The notes under the pieces: model-generated
Database searches by the model: none
Told to the model about the DNA's origin: nothing
What the model saw: only the letters and a program-made list of their open reading frames with translations
Shown: positions 18,600 through 28,926 of the stretch, in pieces
Position numbering within the stretch: the first letter of the stretch is position 1
How the letters are laid out: each line of letters opens with the position of its first letter
Program-made: the position numbers and the translations under genes
Assembly (NCBI GenBank): GCA_003427395.1
Contig: BFEA01000320.1
Location: 1,385,814 to 1,420,643 of the forward strand
DNA from: Chara braunii
Lineage: Eukaryota; Streptophyta; Charophyceae; Charales; Characeae
DNA: 34,830 nt
Reading direction: 5' to 3'

Positions 18600-19248
18600 T
18601 ATAAATTTATAAAACAATAACAACTCAATAAAGATATTCTTAGTTGTTTTTTTTTTGCAATTTTCTTAATCTAACAAGCATTAATTTTTGTTTCTTTTTT
18701 TCGTTATCCAACTTATCCTACATTTCGTTTATCAACTATAACACTAATTAAAAAAAAAAAAGTCAACTCTAAAAATAAAAATCAATTTAGCGTGACAAAT
18801 GAACAACATACAAAATATACGAGAAAAATAAATATGGTACACACAAAAGCCTCAAAATTTTAAAAGGCAAAATATCTTCTTACGAGAGTGTCATTTTTTT
18901 TTCCCCCTTTTCTTAACTATACACTAGTTCAATAAAAAAAACAACAACTGAAAGTAAAAATCAAATAGATATTAGATAGTAACAATATACAAAACATGTG
19001 AAAAAAAAAGAATATTACTTAAGAAACTGTAAATTTATAAAAAAATGACAACTCATTAAATATATTTTTATTTGGTCTATTTTTGCAGCTTTCATAGTCT
19101 ACCGAGCATTTTTTTTTTTTTCCCGTTATCCAACTTATCCTACATTTCAATTGAAAAAACAAAAATCAACTCGAAAAATAAAAATCAATTAGGGTGATAA
19201 ATTAACAATATACAAAATATACAAAATAAAAAAATATATGGTCCACGC
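18600..19248. repeat. AT-rich direct duplication (period about 0.43 kb)
   Basis: The blocks TTATAAAA-AATAACAACTCA, GCATT, CGTTATCCAACTTATCCTACA, AAAATCAATT and AACA(A)TACAAAATATAC appear from about 18600 to 18840 and again from about 19030 to 19230. A partial third version lies near 18945-18990. Copy 1 continues with GGTACACACAAAAGCCTC; copy 2 is interrupted at the equivalent point by the hAT-like element. Confidence 0.7.
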
Positions 19249-19988
19249 CACGGTTGCCGGGCCGAATGTACAGAGGCCCCTAAGCTGACCCCCGAACGTT
19301 CGAGCGTTCGGGTCCCCGTACGGGGTCCGGACTTGAAGGGGTTCGGACCCCACAAAAACATATTTTGGCACCTAAATATTATTATTCTTTTCTGCATTTT
19401 TTTTGTGAGTTCTTTGTGATGTAAGGTATTTACCTCTTAATTTTGAAGCCATTCTGTCCAGCCAAAAAAAAAAGAGAAATCCTAAAAAATGGGGGTGTCA
19501 AAACTTGCTTGCCCACTCAATAATTTGTTTTTTTCTCTCTTTTCACTTTTTGTTTCTTCTTTACTTCGGTGCATGAAAAAAATTATTATTTTGTTAAACT
19601 TTATTTGTAGACTCTCTTCTATGTAAGATACACATGTATAAATTTTCATGGCATTTGTCACAGCCAAAAAAAAAAGAAAAATCGTCAAAGATGGTGGTGT
19701 CAAAAACGTGCTCGCCCACTCGATAATTTCATTCTCGTTTTATTTTTTCTAATTTTTATTGTTGTTATTTATTTTTAGTATTTGATTTTTATTTCAAATT
19801 TGGTATAGAATTTGGATGTAATGTTGAGGCAAATGTTGTTTAGTTTATTCTTATGCATAACAATTTTTTTTTTTTTTTTTTTTTTGGGTCCGCGTTCGGC
19901 CGAACGACCAAACGCATCGAGAGGGCGTGTCGAACGTTCGAGCATTCGGGTTAGGGCATTCGGCCTGTCCCGAACGCCGGCAACCCTG
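19249..19988 (+). mobile_element. Non-autonomous hAT-like element, copy A
   Basis: The 740-bp element begins CACGGTTGCCGGGCC and ends GGCAACCCTG, so its ends are inverted repeats of the CAGGGTTG type. GTCCACGC is duplicated on both sides (19241-19248 and 19989-19996), the 8-bp target duplication typical of hAT transposons. The GC-rich ends carry many GAACGTTCG and GAACG palindromic words. The interior is AT-rich with no transposase. A related unoccupied site at about 18838-18854 (GGTACACACAAAAGCCTC) supports the boundaries. Confidence 0.88.
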
Positions 19989-20037
19989 GTCCACGCAAAA
20001 GCCTCAAAATTTGAAAAGGTAAAATATTTTATTACAA

Positions 20038-20180
20038 GCTGCGTAGCATCGCGCTCGGGCTCGGTAACCGAACCCGAACACTCGATACCGAGCCCAAACG
20101 CTCGAACGTGGCCCAAAATAGACCGAGCCCGAACATTTTTATTTTATTTTATTTTTTATTTATTTATATATATATAAGGG
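20038..20180. repeat. GC-rich CCGAGCCCGAAC patch
   Basis: GCTGCGTAGCATCGCGCTCGG is followed by alternating CCGAACCCGAAC, GATACCGAGCCC, CGAACGTGGCCC and CCGAGCCCGAAC words, then a TTTTA-rich run. The words match the left end of hAT-like copy B (CCCGAGCCCGAACGTGGCCC). GCTGCGTAGCA matches the inverse of the right end of the insertion at 33722-33987. It may be a remnant of a related element end. Confidence 0.5.
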
Positions 20181-20322
20181 TTGGGAGCCCCTGGGAGGCA
20201 TCCCTCATCACTCCTGCGCTCGGTCAAACATGTTGGGTTCCCGCTCGACCGATGGAAGAGAGCGGATGCTGATTGGACGGTGTGGAGAGGAATATTCGGA
20301 ATAAGGATTTCCATCACAACAC

Positions 20323-20437
20323 TACCATATATCGTCTGCATTTTCCATAAACATTACATGAACATTGATTATTAACATATACCATATATCGTCCGCACTT
20401 TCCATAAACATTACATGGACATTGATTATTGACATAT
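20323..20437. repeat. 57-bp tandem duplication
   Basis: TACCATATATCGTC-GCA, TTTCCATAAACATTACATG and ACATTGATTATT-ACATA occur twice in tandem (20323-20379 and 20380-20437) with about four differences. Confidence 0.85.
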
Positions 20438-20645
20438 AATTACAATATTGACGAAAAAACGTTAACTACCATTCCCATAAAAAGTACAACATCTAGAAAT
20501 AGTGTGTATTGCCATCTAACCAACATCACACAGCAATGTCTCATATAATTCAGCATTTACTTATCTAATGTCATATCGAGTTTGTTTACAAATGGTGACA
20601 CAAACACAACATGCCAACACATGGGCAAGATAAAAAACTTTGGAA

Positions 20646-20646
<1 letters not shown>

Positions 20647-20699
<53 letters not shown>

Positions 20700-20820
20700 A
20701 ACATCAAATAACCTCAAGTACATTTTTTCATGTGGAGTTAGGGTGGTTCAAGCGGTGGAGTGTTGAATGAGAATGATGGAAAAGAACATATGTAGTGCAT
20801 AGAGAGGAGAGGAATATTTC

Positions 20821-20861
<41 letters not shown>

Positions 20862-20996
20862 ATCAAGTAACCTCAAGTACATATTTGCATGTGACAACGG
20901 GGTGGTTCAAGCGGAGGAGTGTTGAATGGGAATAATGAAAAAAAACAAAAAAACATATGTAGCGTGCATAGAAAGGAGAGGAAATATTTGAGGAAT
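20647..20996. repeat. (AC)n and (AG)n with duplicated 120-135-bp flanks
   Basis: (AC)n at 20647-20695 is followed by a segment at 20702-20820. (AG)n at about 20824-20860 is followed by a related segment at 20861-20996. Both segments have CATCAA-TAACCTCAAGTACA, GGTGGTTCAAGCGG-GGAGTGTTGAATG and AACATATGTAG, GGAGAGGAA. Each copy starts directly after its own microsatellite. Confidence 0.75.
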
Positions 20997-21735
20997 TTTT
21001 TTTGTGACAATAAATACCAAATGGATATGTTCCATGAACATATTTCCTACATACGTGAAAAGCATTGACTATTATTTCAACACAAACAAAAGAGGATATC
21101 TCAAAATAATGCTTCCAAAAAAAAAACGTTCCACGTTTTTCGTTTTCGCGCATGGACCTTTAACAAGAGAGAAAAATATTTCGTCATGTAATTGCATGAA
21201 CCGATATTACTATGTACAAAATTTTACAACAATATAACATTTCTTTGTATCATCGCCAAATTTCTATGAGAAAAAAAAAAAAGATAGTTTGATTCTATTT
21301 CATTCGACTGTCATGCACAATTTGATTTTTGAACATGATTTAAAATATTATTTTTGTCACAAAGATGATTACATTTTTGTTCGGATTCATCATGGCGCTT
21401 TGCATGTCATCATATTTTAAAATGTCATAATAATTAAATTATGTTGATCATCATTGCAAATGAATGAACGGATCCTCCATCCAAATGTTTTCAACTTCTC
21501 ATCCCACCTTGCCCCATATGCTTTCGTTCTATTAACTTTTAGAACTCGATTAGAATCCATTTTGTTTTTGTTTCGTACCATTCAACCACATGAGGTACAT
21601 GCCCCTATTCAAGATCACCAAGCACCACTTGCAAGCACCAAAAAAGCAAAGACTTCCAATACTTTACACAATGATCCATATAACTCTTCTTTAGTACTCA
21701 TATTGTTTATGCTTACTTGATGGTAAATAGTTATT
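20997..21735. other. Unannotated AT-rich stretch
   Basis: No gene is recognised. Short frames (20863-21153 minus, 21004-21237 and 21454-21720 plus) lack domains. Confidence 0.35.
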
Positions 21736-21738
21736 TTG

Positions 21739-21739
<1 letters not shown>

Positions 21740-21791
<52 letters not shown>

Positions 21792-22451
21792 TTTTAAATA
21801 ACCTCAAGTGAATACTTGGGAGGAGATATTGGAGCAAATGAGGTGGAAAGAAATGTAGGATGAGGTAGAAAAAAGGTGTGGATATTGGGAAGAGATATTG
21901 AAGCAAATGAGGTGGAAAGAGGGTGTGGATAGAATGAAGGAAGGAGATGTTGGATGAGGTAGAAAGAAGGTGTGGATATGAAGCTTGCAACCGTTAACAC
22001 CGCCCGCCTAGCTCCTTTGTTATTGTCTGAAGAAAAACTTCCAAGAGTGAAAATATTTGAAGAGAATAAATATGATATACATATATACATATATAGCTTC
22101 ATTAAAATACTATTAAGCATATAGTTGCGGCTTGCTATACCTCACAAAAAAAAAAAAGACTATAATTTTTGATCGTAAGGCATATGGTTGCGGCTTGCTG
22201 TACCTCACAAAAGAAAAAAAATAACTATAATTTTTTAGCGTAAGGAAAATTGTCAAAAAATCAATTTGGGCATTGTTACACCAACATGTGTATTGATGGG
22301 TGCATTATTCAACCACAAAGGTTGAATAACCCTGTTCCTGATCACACCGAGTGCTTTAAACTTTGAAGAACTACCAAAAGAAAAACATAAAGCTTGTATC
22401 CGTTAGCATTACCCACATGGCTCCTTTCTCATTCTCTGAAAACTTTCATCC

Positions 22452-22513
<62 letters not shown>

Positions 22514-22548
22514 TAAGTGAGAGCTAAGTGACTGTGTTTGCGTGTGTG

Positions 22549-22580
<32 letters not shown>
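21740..22580. repeat. Microsatellites with short local duplications
   Basis: (TG)n(GA)n at about 21740-21790 is followed by AAATAACCTCAAGTG, the same phrase that follows the (AC)n and (AG)n tracts near 20.7-20.9 kb. GGTAGAAA-AAGGTGTGGATAT and ATTGGAGCAAATGAGGTGG variants repeat at 21820-21980. AAG(G)CATAT-GTTGCGGCTTGCT is tandemly duplicated at about 22116-22240. Long (AG)n tracts lie at about 22454-22511 and 22554-22580. Confidence 0.7.
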
Positions 22581-22584
<4 letters not shown>

Positions 22585-24056
22585 TGAATGATGATAATTT
22601 GGATGGAATGAGGATAAAAGGAAGGAATGTGAATAAAATGGGAGGGGTAGGGATATATCAACAACGGGTCTATGTCGACAAACAAAGTTATAAAATTCTA
22701 CACGCTCAAGGCGAACGTTGACTATAGTCACAATACTAAATAACCGTTATGTTGAGTGATTATAATTTGGATTGGACGAGGTTGAAAGGAAAAAATGTGA
22801 AGAGAGGGGGCGGATCTATGACAACAATGAAGACAACTTCTCGGATTCCTTACGGTCAAGGCGGACGATGATTGTAGTTACCATACAAAAAAACAAGATC
22901 TAAATGGCGTATGGAACGACGTGTGCATAGACTTTTAACCAATGTTAACAATAGGAAAGGCAACATATAAGCACAACTATTTTGAAAAGTGGAGGCAATG
23001 TTTAAGCAATAATTGGGGGGATACTGGAATAACACATGCACCGGTAGTTGACACGGGTGATGACACATTGCGGGGCCCAAACATCTAACAGTCCACCTAC
23101 AACTCCTTGATAGACATTGTGGACAATGATTGTTAAATACGGCGATGTGTCCCCTATAGAAGGATTGTATACGCTTGGTGCATCCTGTTAGGCTTTTGTG
23201 AGATATAGAGGAGGAATGAGAAATGACGTACACACAACTTTCTAAACAAAGGAATGTTGATTGAGAGAAAGTCCGTACAACGTTTTTTTCTCCATTGTCC
23301 TCACCCAACCGCATAATAATTATCATAGCCATAAGATCCGCCCCATTCGCTGTCACGATTTGACTCTGAAGTCTATCTGCAATATCAAATTGATTCACAA
23401 GAATGGATGAATGTTCAACGTGTTAGAAAAAAAATTAACAATATTGCAACTTTGTTAAAATTGCCTCTCTAATTTATATTTTATTGAAAAAGATAAGTCT
23501 CCTAGTTCCATAACCAGTTGTGCATCTGATATTTATTTTATATTCATAAAAATCATGCTAATATGTGAATACAATTACAACCTTAAAAAAAAAACCTATT
23601 TCATGGTTTTATAGCTCGCCGCTGAAAAATCGACATGTTGTGAGTCTGTCACAATTTACTGTAACAGCAATAGGCTTATTGACCATAAGGTGTTAGCAAC
23701 GGTATGAAACAATTTGGATGGACCAACTTCAAGCACTTTGCACTTTTACGAAAAAAAAATGAAAAACATATGATCTAAGCTTGCTACTTTTAAAAAAACA
23801 GACGAAAATTTATACGGTATAATAACAAAAACAAACGTTTATGGTGAACATCCATACTTTGACATTTTTTTTTTTTATTTTGTCTCTACTACTATTTTTA
23901 ATTTTTTGAAAAAAAAATAAAATGATACTGGTTATCCAATTCGAAAACCGCATGAGACTTACGAGTTAAACCAATGCTGCCAGAGAAAAAATGAAAACAA
24001 CTCCACACTTTTTCCCAAGCCTTGAGCACTAATCTTAAAAAGTGCAGACCTAACGG
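22581..24056. other. Unannotated AT-rich stretch with a 180-codon open frame
   Basis: The minus-strand frame 22856-23398 is 180 codons long, Cys/His/Ser-rich and without a recognisable motif. I cannot tell whether it is a decayed transposase or chance. The remainder is homopolymer-rich AT DNA with nothing recognised. Confidence 0.3.
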
Positions 24057-24057
24057 T

Positions 24058-24253
24058 GATAGTATGAAAAAAATACATTTTTTTTAGCATCAAAATCTTT
24101 GCCCGGTCGGGCCAAAAACATAAAAAAATAAAAATAATAAAAAAATATTTATTTTATTTTATTTTATTTTTATTTTGAATTTGATAAAGAATTTTGATGT
24201 GACCCTAAAGCAAAAATTGTTCTGTTTATTTTGCTGCATAGTATATTTTTTTC

Positions 24254-24291
<38 letters not shown>

Positions 24292-24535
24292 AGGACCTTC
24301 CCTGGTCCTTGCACGAGCTGGCCACCCGGGACCCGGGCGGCCCGGCTGGTAGCCTATATCAAAATTTATTTTTGCCATATATAAGTCTACTTTAAATTTT
24401 TCAAATATCTCTTCGAGAATATCAACGCTCAAGGGTGATAGTATGAAAAAAATGCATTTTTTTTAGCATTAAAATTTATTTTTGCCATAGATAAATCTAC
24501 TTCAAAGTTTTCAAATATTTCTTCGAAATATCAAC
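24058..24535. repeat. AT-rich tandem duplication interrupted by an insertion
   Basis: GTGATAGTATGAAAAAAAT, CATTTTTTTTAGCAT and AAAAT occur at about 24055-24096 and again at about 24434-24475. TTATTTTTGCCATA, AATCTACTT and TTTTCAAATAT occur at about 24365-24410 and 24475-24520. The first copy is split by the element at 24097-24357. Confidence 0.7.
24097..24357 (+). mobile_element. Short hAT-like relative, copy C
   Basis: This stretch is flanked by ATCAAAAT at 24089-24096 and 24358-24365, an 8-bp direct repeat. The ends are GC-rich (GCCCGGTCGGGCC and GGCGGCCCGGCTGG) and roughly inverse. The interior (TTTGATAAAGAATTTTGATG, TTGTTCTGTTTATT, GCATA, T-run) matches the equivalent interior of copy A at about 19798-19880. 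The exact ends are uncertain because TTTGCC also recurs in both flanks. Confidence 0.6.
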
Positions 24536-24606
24536 ACTTCTGTTTTTTTTCAATACTTTTGAACATAAAAATTTATGAACTTATTGCATTTAAATTTTAA
24601 ATATGT

Positions 24607-24843
24607 GTGAAAAACAAGAGCGACGGTGCTTCCAATGAGGACGATGAGGAAAGGATCTATTTGCTACCATGGTATAAAAACAAAAGGGGCGAACATGGGC
24701 CTTTCACGAATAGAAAATGGAGGAGGAGGAATGAAAGGAGAAAAACAATCTCACCACAACGATCAAGGAGTGGGAAGGACGGGAGACGTCTACCATGCCA
24801 TATGAGTATGAATAAACAGAGCAACGGATGTGTCTTGCAATAG
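24607..24843 (+). CDS. Small unrecognised open frame
   Basis: Seventy-eight codons, rich in Arg, Lys, Glu and Ser, with segments NEDDEERIY and KWRRRNERRK. Composition is less AT-biased than its surroundings, which is the only hint of coding. No family is recognised and no splice or promoter signal was identified, so chance or a transposon remnant is as likely as a gene. Confidence 0.15.
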   Translation: MKNKSDGASNEDDEERIYLLPWYKNKRGEHGPFTNRKWRRRNERRKTISPQRSRSGKDGRRLPCHMSMNKQSNGCVLQ

Positions 24844-24971
24844 GTTTGAAATAGGATTAAGGAAAAGGAGACACTTGTTTACTCATTAATAGATCATATA
24901 CCTTCACATATACTTGGCGATGTCATCAAGCATTGTAAGATAATGAAAGTTACTGCAATTATTGTGTCAAG

Positions 24972-25680
24972 CAAGGTTGTCGGCGTTCGGGATGGGCCGC
25001 ACGCCCGAGCCCGAACGTGGCCCTCCCCTCCCCCTCCCCCCAAAAAAACAAAAATCCAAAAAATCTAAAAAAAATATATGTTACGCATAAGAATAAACTA
25101 AACAACATTTGCCTCAACCTTATATCCAAATTCTTTACCAAAATTGAAATAAACATCAAATACTAAAACTAAACAATAATAATAAAAATTAAAAAAAATA
25201 AAACAAGAATGAAATTATTGAGTGGGCGAGCACATTTTTAATACCGCCATTTTTGGTAATTTTTATTTTGTTTTGGCTGTGTCAAATGGTATGAAAATTT
25301 ATAAATGTGTATCTTACATAATAAAAAATCTACAAATAAAGTTTGAAAAAATAATAATTTTTTTCATACCCTACAATAAAGGAAAAACAAAAAATGAAAA
25401 GAGAGAAAAACAAATTAGTGAGTGGGCAATCAAAGTTTCGACACCACCATCTTTGAGGATTTTTTAGTTTTTGTTGGCTAGACAGAATGACTTCAAAATT
25501 AAGACGGAGATACCTTACATCACAAATAACTCACAAAAATATATTTTTTTTTAAATAATGCTAAAATAGTTTTTTGCGGGGTCCAACCCCCTTCAAGTTT
25601 GGACCCCGTACGGGAACCCGAACACCTGAACGTTCGGGGGTCAACTTAGGGGCCTCCGTACGTTTGGCCTGACAACCCTG
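24972..25680 (-). mobile_element. Non-autonomous hAT-like element, copy B
   Basis: The 709-bp element starts CAAGGTTGTCGGCG and ends GACAACCCTG. The flanks are GTGTCAAG (24964-24971) and GTGTTAAG (25681-25688), an 8-bp target duplication with one change. Its right end read inversely (CAGGGTTGTCAGGCC, GGAGGCCCC) matches the left end of copy A, so the two lie in opposite orientation about 5 kb apart. The interiors also align, including GGCTGTGTCAAATG and AAATTTATAAATGTGTATC-type blocks. No transposase is encoded. Confidence 0.86.
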
Positions 25681-25689
25681 GTGTTAAGT

Positions 25690-26680
25690 GTTTTTTCAAC
25701 CGAAAGTGTCACACTCACAAACAACTTTTGTGCTCGTGTTTTTAACTGAATGCACACACAATCTTTGCACCCTCTCAAACCCTCTATATAATGGTCCGTT
25801 GAACTTCGTTTTGTCTAAATCAAAAAAAATAATAGGATTGGTTACATAAGCTTCCAATCATGAATTAGACTGTTATCAAGTCTCCACTTCCTCGAGATGA
25901 CCGGACAACTCTTACAAAGTTATGCCCTTATGAATGCACTTGCAACTTTGTTCCACCTCTCCTCCTTTTGCTTCATCTTAAACGTGGAGGCGTAAATATA
26001 TGCATACCACCTCGTTAACTTTTATAGTATCTTCACTTGTGCAGGGAGAGAATAATTTGGTGGAGGGAATATCTTGCTAAGGGATAGATGAAGGAGAGCA
26101 ACAAACGGCGAATTAAGATAGATGAAGGAGGGAAAAAAAAAAAAATGACATATCACACAGGAAGGTAGATGGGGGATGCTCCGGTAGATGGGAGATATAA
26201 TCTTTGTTTCTCCAGAGGCCAAAGGATGTAATTGTTTGAGACTGGACTCTAGACCCAAAGTTGTTTGTCCCCTCACTTCCCCCTAACCGTGCTTCTGTTG
26301 AGCAAGTTATCTCCCACCATCCCCTTGACCACCATCTTCTTTACTTGCAGCTGGTGGTCAGTCTGTTTCCCTTGTTGACCTGACCTTGCTTCTGTTGAGG
26401 AAGTTGTCTCCCACCATCCCCTTGACCACCATCTCCTTTACTTCGCAGTTAGTGGGCAGTCTCTTTCCCTTGACGAATTTGCGCTGCATCCCATGTTTTC
26501 ATGGCTACGACTATTTTGACTGCCTCCTCCAGAGGAGTCCAACCGTCAGGTGTTTTGCAATTGATATTGTATTTATAACATAATTAGATTATTATAATTA
26601 TCAATATGGATATTTGATTTATTGTACATATTATATTGTGATTCAGATTGAGATTGATTGATGTATTTCTTTTTTTCTAT
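25690..26680. other. Unannotated stretch with a 97-bp tandem duplication
   Basis: GCTTCTGTTGAG-AAGTT-TCTCCCACCATCCC, CTTGACCACCATCT, TTTACTT and CAGTCT-TTTCCCTTG occur twice, at about 26286-26382 and 26383-26480. No gene is recognised in the rest. Confidence 0.6.
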
Positions 26681-27370
26681 CTATTCTCTAGTTGGGTTCC
26701 CTTTGACGTTCCCACGCCCATCCCTTACTTCCTCTTGCTTTTTTAGATGCCTCAATGTAGACGCATCCCTCATGTCTTGGATCCACCGTCCTCCACATAT
26801 TAGTTTTAAATGGATCCCGATTGAACCTTCTTGTTGACCCTTGTTTTTTTGATGGATTCTAAGCACATGAGGAGTACGAATTGAGATGACAATAGGCCCT
26901 ACACCGAAAACACCATGGATGCAATTTGTGAGTTGTGTGAATTGAAACTCCTTATCCCCTATTCCGTATGGAATTACATCATCAATATTGAAGGGAACAT
27001 TTGAAGGATGATTCAGTGCTAACATTAGGTAGTCGTTTTTTCGGGTGACAAATGTTGGTAAGAGGTCAATGAAATCCACAATATCATAGTTTTCCCCCAT
27101 ATCATGAATAAATGCCGCCAGAATCTCGACTGGAATGTGGCGAAATTCAACCCAATAATGCTTTTCAATCATTTGTCTGCGACGTTCGTCTTGGCCTTGT
27201 TTGATCGGTACCAATGGATAAATTTCGACTTTCGAACGATCGCAGCGTAATTTTTTCCAATCCTCAATTCTTTTTTTGTCGGCCACATGCAAACAGAGAA
27301 CAGTAAAAACTGTGGCTGAGAGAGGTTGAATTAAAAAATCCTCATTTGCCGCTTCCCGACTTCCTTTCAT
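26681..27370 (-). CDS. Unrecognised 229-codon open frame
   Basis: This is the longest uninterrupted unassigned frame in the window. The N-terminal third is mixed (ATVFTVLCLHVADKKRIEDW). The middle contains YWVEFRHIPVEILAAFIHDM and DLLPTFVTRKNDYLMLALNH, a pattern loosely like the nucleic-acid-binding ORF1/Gag-type proteins of LINEs (IP followed by a helix). TNCIHGVFGVGPI occupies the place where a zinc knuckle often follows, but no CCHC is present. The C-terminus is basic. An in-frame stop lies just upstream of the first Met, and a related-strand frame (27397-27690) lies directly 5'. I infer a possible retroelement ORF1 or an orphan gene. Sequence alone does not decide. Confidence 0.35.
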   Translation of the reverse strand: MKGSREAANEDFLIQPLSATVFTVLCLHVADKKRIEDWKKLRCDRSKVEIYPLVPIKQGQDERRRQMIEKHYWVEFRHIPVEILAAFIHDMGENYDIVDFIDLLPTFVTRKNDYLMLALNHPSNVPFNIDDVIPYGIGDKEFQFTQLTNCIHGVFGVGPIVISIRTPHVLRIHQKNKGQQEGSIGIHLKLICGGRWIQDMRDASTLRHLKKQEEVRDGRGNVKGNPTRE

Positions 27371-27396
27371 CCACGCTAGCCGTTTACTGATCTATT

Positions 27397-27690
27397 TTAT
27401 TTGATCATTCGAGGATTTGTAAATTGCACCGTCATGAAATACCAAATTATATGAATGCATATCATAAATTGTCTCTCTGCTACCTTCCGGGCAGGATAGG
27501 ATTTGACAAAATATTTTTTCCTTGAATTGTCCACCACCTTACTTTCTGATGGACTAATAAATTTTGAGGAAAAAAATGCATGTGCAGTGGGCAAATTCGC
27601 AAGCGGAATGAGGAGAGGATCTTTGGCTGACTTGAACGCTTGATTTTTAGATTTTGATTTTGAAAGGGACCTCGCACCGCCTGTAACCAA
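27397..27690 (-). CDS. Unrecognised open frame upstream of the 229-codon frame
   Basis: Ninety-seven codons starting MVTGGARSLSKSKSKNQ, containing a Ser/Lys-rich N-terminus and a KYFVKSYPARKVAER segment, and ending 26 bp before the next frame. It could be the N-terminal part of the same broken protein, split by a frameshift or intron. No domain is recognised. Confidence 0.25.
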   Translation of the reverse strand: MVTGGARSLSKSKSKNQAFKSAKDPLLIPLANLPTAHAFFSSKFISPSESKVVDNSRKKYFVKSYPARKVAERQFMICIHIIWYFMTVQFTNPRMIK

Positions 27691-27759
27691 GATGTTGCTG
27701 GATGCTGAGCTTCTAATATATTTATCCCCTCTTGGACATAATCATTTTTGATATTTCTC

Positions 27760-27960
27760 TCCTTCTACTCTTCCTGGCCTTCCTCCTCCTGTCTTTTACC
27801 AAAGTTCTCCCCACTCCCATTGTCTCCTCCCTCTTATCTTTAATTTCCCATCTTTCTCAGTAACCTCTCCCTCCCTCTCTTCCTCCCCTGTCCTTTCCCT
27901 TCCTCCCCCTCTTCCTCCTCTTCCTCCTCTTTCTCCTCTACCTCCACCTTCTATTTTCAT
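27760..27960. repeat. CT-rich (CCTCCTCTTCC) tract
   Basis: A strongly strand-biased pyrimidine tract on the plus strand with CTCCTCTTCCTCCT words. Frames through it translate to Gly/Arg/Glu-rich strings on the minus strand and are not credible genes. Confidence 0.7.
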
Positions 27961-28534
27961 AATGGTGTCTGAGAATAATTTTTTTCCAAATACCATGGCC
28001 TCAATTTCTTATCTCTTCCCTAATGCTTCCTCGTGTAATCATGGACGTCGAACGCTCGCCCATTTCCAGTGAGACTGTTTCCACAACTGAATAAAGTCGT
28101 GGACGAGAGGCGGCTGAATAGTGAATCTCTTGCATTTTTTCCCCATCTTTCAAAAACTATGGGTTAATTGTCATTGTTCTTCCCACTGAAGTGAGATTGC
28201 AATTTCCTTGCCCTACTCTTAAGGATAGAAGGGACGCCATGGGAGACGACCTGAAGCCCTATCCGCTCAAGATTGTAGCATTTTGTTGTGCCATAATGAG
28301 AGACATCGAGTGCTCATTTGCATTGTCTGCATATTTGTTACCTGACCCTGTGGATTCCTTGATGAGCTGGTTCCTTTCTTGATGCCTCTCTTCTTGTGTG
28401 AGTACCTCATCATCTGAGCTACCATGAGATGATGAGAGTGATCCAATGAGGCATGCTGTTTCATACTGGATTGCATAATCGTTCTGATTGGCGTATGCAG
28501 TTGTTTTGAAGCAACCTGCCTCATTGCTTCTCTA
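27961..28534. other. Unannotated stretch
   Basis: No gene is recognised. Overlapping frames (28191-28382 plus and 28267-28545 minus) have no domain. Confidence 0.3.
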
Positions 28535-28690
28535 AACATCAACAATGAGTCTACTTACCTCTGAGTCTCTGACTCGTTTGATTTCTCATTAAACAAGGCA
28601 TCTTGACGTTTGATGAACATCAACAGGGAGTCTACTTGCCTCTGACTCGTCTGATTTCTCATTAAACGAGGCATCGTGATGTCTGATAAT
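28535..28690. repeat. About 80-bp tandem duplication
   Basis: AACATCAACA-(T/G)GAGTCTACTT-CCTCTGA, GACTCGT-TGATTTCTCATTAAAC-AGGCATC appears at 28535-28615 and 28616-28690. The first copy has a few extra bases (GTCTCT). Confidence 0.8.
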
Positions 28691-28854
28691 ATTCCTTTCA
28701 CCTTTTTTTCTCATCTTCTTTCCCCTTTTTTTTGTAGGACAGATGGTAAGGGATAAGGGTGTTACGATCCTGACCAATTTCGAAGTATACATTCATCCGA
28801 AAGTACAATGCCATCCAATTGCAAAAAGAAATGAATGAACTTGAGAGGAGAGAG

Positions 28855-28926
28855 AGGGAAAGAAGAAGAAGAAGAAGTAAGAAAGAAGAAGTAAGAAGAA
28901 GAAGTAAGAAAGAAGAAGAAGAAGAT
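28855..28926. repeat. (GAA)n-type microsatellite
   Basis: GAAGAA runs interspersed with GTAAGAAAG. The overlapping frames on both strands (28698-29053) are translations of this repeat. Confidence 0.8.

Noticed and set aside
22856-23398. Possible transposase frame (180 codons, minus)
   Set aside because: I checked for DDE-type spacing, HhH-like segments and zinc fingers and found nothing convincing.
27796-27996. Gly/Arg/Glu-rich frame (RGG-like)
   Set aside because: The RGG appearance comes from a polypurine tract; no RNA-binding domain accompanies it.
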